Positions 60,951-64,000 of a stretch of 64,000 bases of DNA are shown here, piece after piece; the stretch's first letter is position 1, and each line of letters starts with the position of its first letter. The stretch comes from Labyrinthula sp. Ha (lineage: Eukaryota > Sar > Bigyra > Labyrinthulida > Labyrinthulaceae). The notes below the pieces were generated by a model that had not been told where the DNA came from, searched no databases, and was given only the letters and a program-made list of their open reading frames with translations. The stretch is from assembly GCA_015227615.1 (NCBI GenBank), contig JAALGZ010000021.1, forward strand, positions 310,001-374,000, in the 5' to 3' direction. The translations under genes and the position numbers were made by a program.

Positions 60951-61478
60951 AACTAACGATATCTCGTTTCCAATTTATATCACCAAATGTCACCAAATGT
61001 AAATTCATAGCATTAAAACATCGGTAGACAAACCACCCTTAAATCTCATCACGGGAGAAATTTACCACACAATACGAAGGTAAAAAGACATCAAATTAGG
61101 TTCTCAATTTGATCAAATCGTTCATATCTCACAGGAAAAGCTTCGAATCAAGCCAATAACCAGATAATATCTTCTTATCTCTCTCATAGATCCAAAATAT
61201 ACCAAAATTTCACATACAGTTCAACATTCATCACATTTTTTTATTCACATTTGACCTTTTCGTAACATAAAACACATCGCTGAACAGAAAAGCTGAAATA
61301 AACTATATCAAAAACATCACAACAGAGTCTAATTTGTTGTCTTTTTGCATTCGTATTATGTGATAACTTTCGCCCGTGATGAGACCTAAGGGTGGTTTGT
61401 TTACCGATGTTTTTATGCTATGAATTTACATTTGGTGACATTTGGTGATATAAATTTGAAATGGAATATCGTTAGTCA
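60951..61478. mobile_element. Fold-back element with about 150-bp inverted arms
   Basis: 60951-61099 and 61329-61478 are inverted copies at high similarity by eye: both carry CTAACGATAT, CACCAAATGTCACCAAATGT, AACATCGGTA, CAAACCACCCTTA and CTCATCACGGG in the same order when one is reversed. The roughly 230-bp centre is AT-rich and unlike the arms. No coding capacity. A related single arm lies at 46180-46340, so this is a dispersed family, probably a MITE or fold-back transposon. Exact ends and target duplication are not clear. Confidence 0.7.
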
Positions 61479-61631
61479 CGGTTGAGGTATAACAATGTTG
61501 GTACTGATTTTGGTGTAGCGTACCTAAGTTGTTCACACGATAAACGCAATAACACGCGCGTAAAATGCACGCGGCATGTGATTGGTTGAATTTTTTTCGA
61601 GTATGGCCATTTATGGCATAGGCAAAATTAA

Positions 61632-62234
61632 GAAATTAATAACATTATTCTAAACAATAATATAAAAAAGAAACTAAACTTTTTGACAAGGAAAATAAAC
61701 TCCATCTTGAGCTACGTGTCAATCCAAGAATATAAGTTCTGTGAAGGTGACTTGGACATCCAAAAGATCTTACTTGAACAGAGAAGAAAGTATGTGGAGG
61801 CGGATGATGCAACAGCTGACAAACAAGTTCATATTCTTCGAGAAGCCGGAATAAATAATCATCTAGAACCGAAGGATCCAAAATATTTATCCCCCACTGA
61901 AGTGTTTCGAAAACTTGGTCTAGAAGAAGAAGAGGATATCGATCCTGTGGCGCCCATCCAGGATCCACCAAGCCACGGACCACCCCAACCAATATGCCTA
62001 AGGAGAACCTACAACGTACCGGGCCCAGGATCAAGAGCACCAAGCAAAGAAAACTATCTGGAGCAAGCAGCAAGATACCGTGGAACTGCACCAGCTAGAA
62101 TAAACCCCTTGACCTTTGTGCGTGAACTTCTTGGACTCACAGGAACATCCACGCAACAGGAAGTTCATCCTTTGGAAATATGGCTGGAACCAACAACTGC
62201 ACCTAAAAGATATTACAACCTTAACCAGCAATAG
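61632..62234 (+). CDS. Unidentified ORF without an ATG (possible exon or fragment)
   Basis: An open frame of about 200 codons, ending in TAG, with no ATG anywhere in it. The usable part from about 61683 is rich in charged and Pro residues: DIQKILLEQRRKYVEAD, a Pro-rich centre (PPSHGPPQP), then PLTFVRELLGLTG. It is clearly more GC-rich than the AT-rich DNA around 61.0-61.6 kb and resembles the gypsy element in composition, so it may be a piece of another mobile element or a 3' exon. No GT donor is available between the only nearby upstream ATG (61602) and the frame. I do not recognise the product. Confidence 0.35.
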   Translation, partial: EINNIILNNNIKKKLNFLTRKINSILSYVSIQEYKFCEGDLDIQKILLEQRRKYVEADDATADKQVHILREAGINNHLEPKDPKYLSPTEVFRKLGLEEEEDIDPVAPIQDPPSHGPPQPICLRRTYNVPGPGSRAPSKENYLEQAARYRGTAPARINPLTFVRELLGLTGTSTQQEVHPLEIWLEPTTAPKRYYNLNQQ

Positions 62235-63759
62235 AACACAGCCCCCTTCTCCCCAAGATACAGAATGACTGGACCTCCCTACCTCCCTAACTCCATCCCT
62301 GCCCAAAACATCCAATATCCACATCCTGACCCTGAAACCTGCTGGAACCTTGAAGGTACACCTCCCTGATATCCCTGGAAGTCAAAAAGCATAAAAACTC
62401 ACCCATTAAAGCCTTGGATCGACCCAGCTAAAAACCCCGATGTGACAGAAACCCTCAAAACCCTCAGCTTTCCACCTTCCAGATAAAAAACAGCTCAATC
62501 CGTGTCATATTCTGCTAGAATGGTCTAAATACATGTCCTTGTAACCCTCAGGAACGATAACAGCGTTATCTGGTGGCCGCCTCGGCCTCCTTGGCTCGCT
62601 AGATAAAGATTTCAATCTTTTGTCAATTTCGTTTGATTTTGGATTGAGATTTTGGGAAATCAACATTTTGGGAAATCGAGTATGAATAAACCAGAGTAAT
62701 GCAGCCTTGAGCGAATGAAATCAGGTATCCTGGAAAACTGACAAATAAGAACCAGAGAAAAGGACAAGGTATTGATAGCAACAAGAATTATAATAAGTAG
62801 TATAATGAAATCTCGATAGGTTAAGAGTGTAGTAAGTACCAGGCTTGTAGAAAGTCAGGCCACTAGGCCCATTTAATCCTTAACTAACTAATGACATTAT
62901 TGATTTCATGATTTCAAATTTGGGCCATGTAACCAAAAATCATACTATTCAAGAATTTGGAGGTGGCGGAGTGGAAGAGTGGGCCATTGACTCAAAATCA
63001 GCAAAAAACAAAAAAAGAAAAAACACAAAAAATTGAGAACGGTATTGAGAACCTACTTGAAGACTAAAAGGGCCTAGAAAACTCTCCAAAAATAATTGAA
63101 CTAGAGATATAAGTACATTTTTAAGTTATTTCAGAAAACTAGATGTGCTTACACCTTTCAACGGTTGCAAACGGTTGCTTCAAGTGGTTCAAAAGGACAT
63201 CAGTATTTTCTTATTTTAGAAATTAAAATTTTAAACTTTAGTATATTAAACATAGCAGAAAAAATGTAGTTCCATCTTAGCAACTGTTCTTGCCTTTATA
63301 TTTTCTCGTCAAATTGAATTCAAAGAATAGCTCTTTTTTAATGTAGTTCCTTTTTGAAACTTTGACGAAATATAAAGAAAGCTGAGAATTAAGTGAAGTG
63401 TAATAGAAGATTACAAATAAATGATAAAAATGAAGGAATAATAAAATGTGAAGTTGTCTGACCCTTGCATAGCGGGGAGCCTTCCATGCTCCCCGCGTCT
63501 TTAACAATGCCCCCATGACTTGGCCTTCCCTCCCCACTCGGCTTTCGATGAAGATGAGGATGGAATTAAATTTTTTCCATAGCTTGAATACGGAAACTTG
63601 GAATTTTTTAAAGAAGTCAATAAATAACTATATGATGTGACATTATAAAAAGCTTAAGAAAATTAAGTTTGAAAGCTATAATTTAAAAGATTTAGATTTT
63701 TGGCAAAATTAAAATTTAAAACTTAAGTGGGTTAATACTTTAATCTAGATACAGTTTTT
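62235..63759. other. Gene-free, GC-richer at left, AT-rich at right
   Basis: 62235-62600 is C-rich and low-complexity (CCTCCCTACCTCCCTAAC) and holds a small hairpin GATAACAGCGTTATC. The rest is AT-rich with no coding signal. Confidence 0.45.
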
Positions 63760-64000
63760 TTAAAACCTTCAACCCTTTTCTTTTTTTGTTTTCTTTTTCC
63801 TATTTATTTTGCCAAGGTTTCATTCTTTTTTGTATTCTTTTGCATATTTTTTTTTGTTAAGCTTTCGTTCTTTCTCGAATTCATTTCCCTATTTTTTTTG
63901 TTAACCTTTCAATATTTTTGCATTCATTTTCCTATTTTTTTGTTAGCCTTTCAGCCTTTTTTGTTTTATTTTTCATATTTATTTTGTTAAGCTTTAATTC
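63760..64000. repeat. Imperfect minisatellite, period about 44 bp
   Basis: Pyrimidine-rich units each start near GTTAAGCTTTC, GTTAACCTTTC or GTTAGCCTTTC and end in CCTATTT-like runs. Unit starts at 63811, 63856, 63900, 63942 and 63986 give spacings of 45, 44, 42 and 44 bp. The array continues past the window edge. Confidence 0.75.

Noticed and set aside
1-64000. Bacterial or viral genome origin; CRISPR arrays; operons
   Set aside because: Spliceosomal introns, mitochondrial carrier and eukaryotic retroelements exclude a bacterial source; no spaced direct repeats of CRISPR type were seen.

Overview
The window is eukaryotic nuclear DNA from an AT-rich, transposon-rich genome, most likely a protist with respiring mitochondria. 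I cannot place the lineage. Evidence for this is a carnitine/acylcarnitine carrier and a TMEM65-type mitochondrial membrane protein, both cut by extremely short GT-AG introns (29 and 17 nt), TAA and TAG used as ordinary stops, and several retrotransposon classes. Only three kinds of host gene are supported: the carrier (1645-2534, +), the TMEM65-like gene (2678-3516, -, convergent with it), and a family of single-pass membrane proteins with leucine-rich-repeat-like ectodomains. That family has one intact copy (42714-44696), one with an internal stop (51362-53344), one with a frame break (7554-9526) and one 5' stub (28797-28970).

Layout. 1-1056: 5' end of a young Ty1/copia element on the minus strand. 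1.5-3.5 kb: the two mitochondrial genes. 4.5-6.0 kb: nested small DNA transposons. 7.5-9.5 kb: LRR copy A. 9.86-14.1 kb: an old, badly decayed copia element. 14.1-28.7 kb: gene-free AT-rich DNA. 28.8-34.2 kb: LRR stub D, a whole-looking copia element inserted in it, and a mosaic 3' end. 34.2-42.6 kb: nearly empty, with a doubtful remnant at 38.9-41.2 kb. 42.7-44.7 kb: LRR copy B. 49.4-51.0 kb: LINE remnant. 51.4-53.3 kb: LRR copy C. 53.9-60.8 kb: a Ty3/gypsy chromovirus on the minus strand. 60.95-61.5 kb: a fold-back repeat. 61.6-62.2 kb: an unidentified ORF. 63.76-64.0 kb: a minisatellite.

The most unusual object is the Ty3/gypsy element. Downstream of the integrase it carries a chromodomain, a SANT/Myb-like domain and an MT-A70 (METTL3/14-like) adenine methyltransferase domain with a DPPW motif. 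That places a chromatin reader and a nucleic-acid methylation writer in the same retroelement. Its LTRs differ at one position in 138 and it has a perfect 4-bp target duplication, so it looks recently inserted although its coding region is interrupted about eight times. The second notable item is the 17-nt intron, near the lower limit known for spliceosomal introns, lying just before an EF-hand in the TMEM65-like gene.
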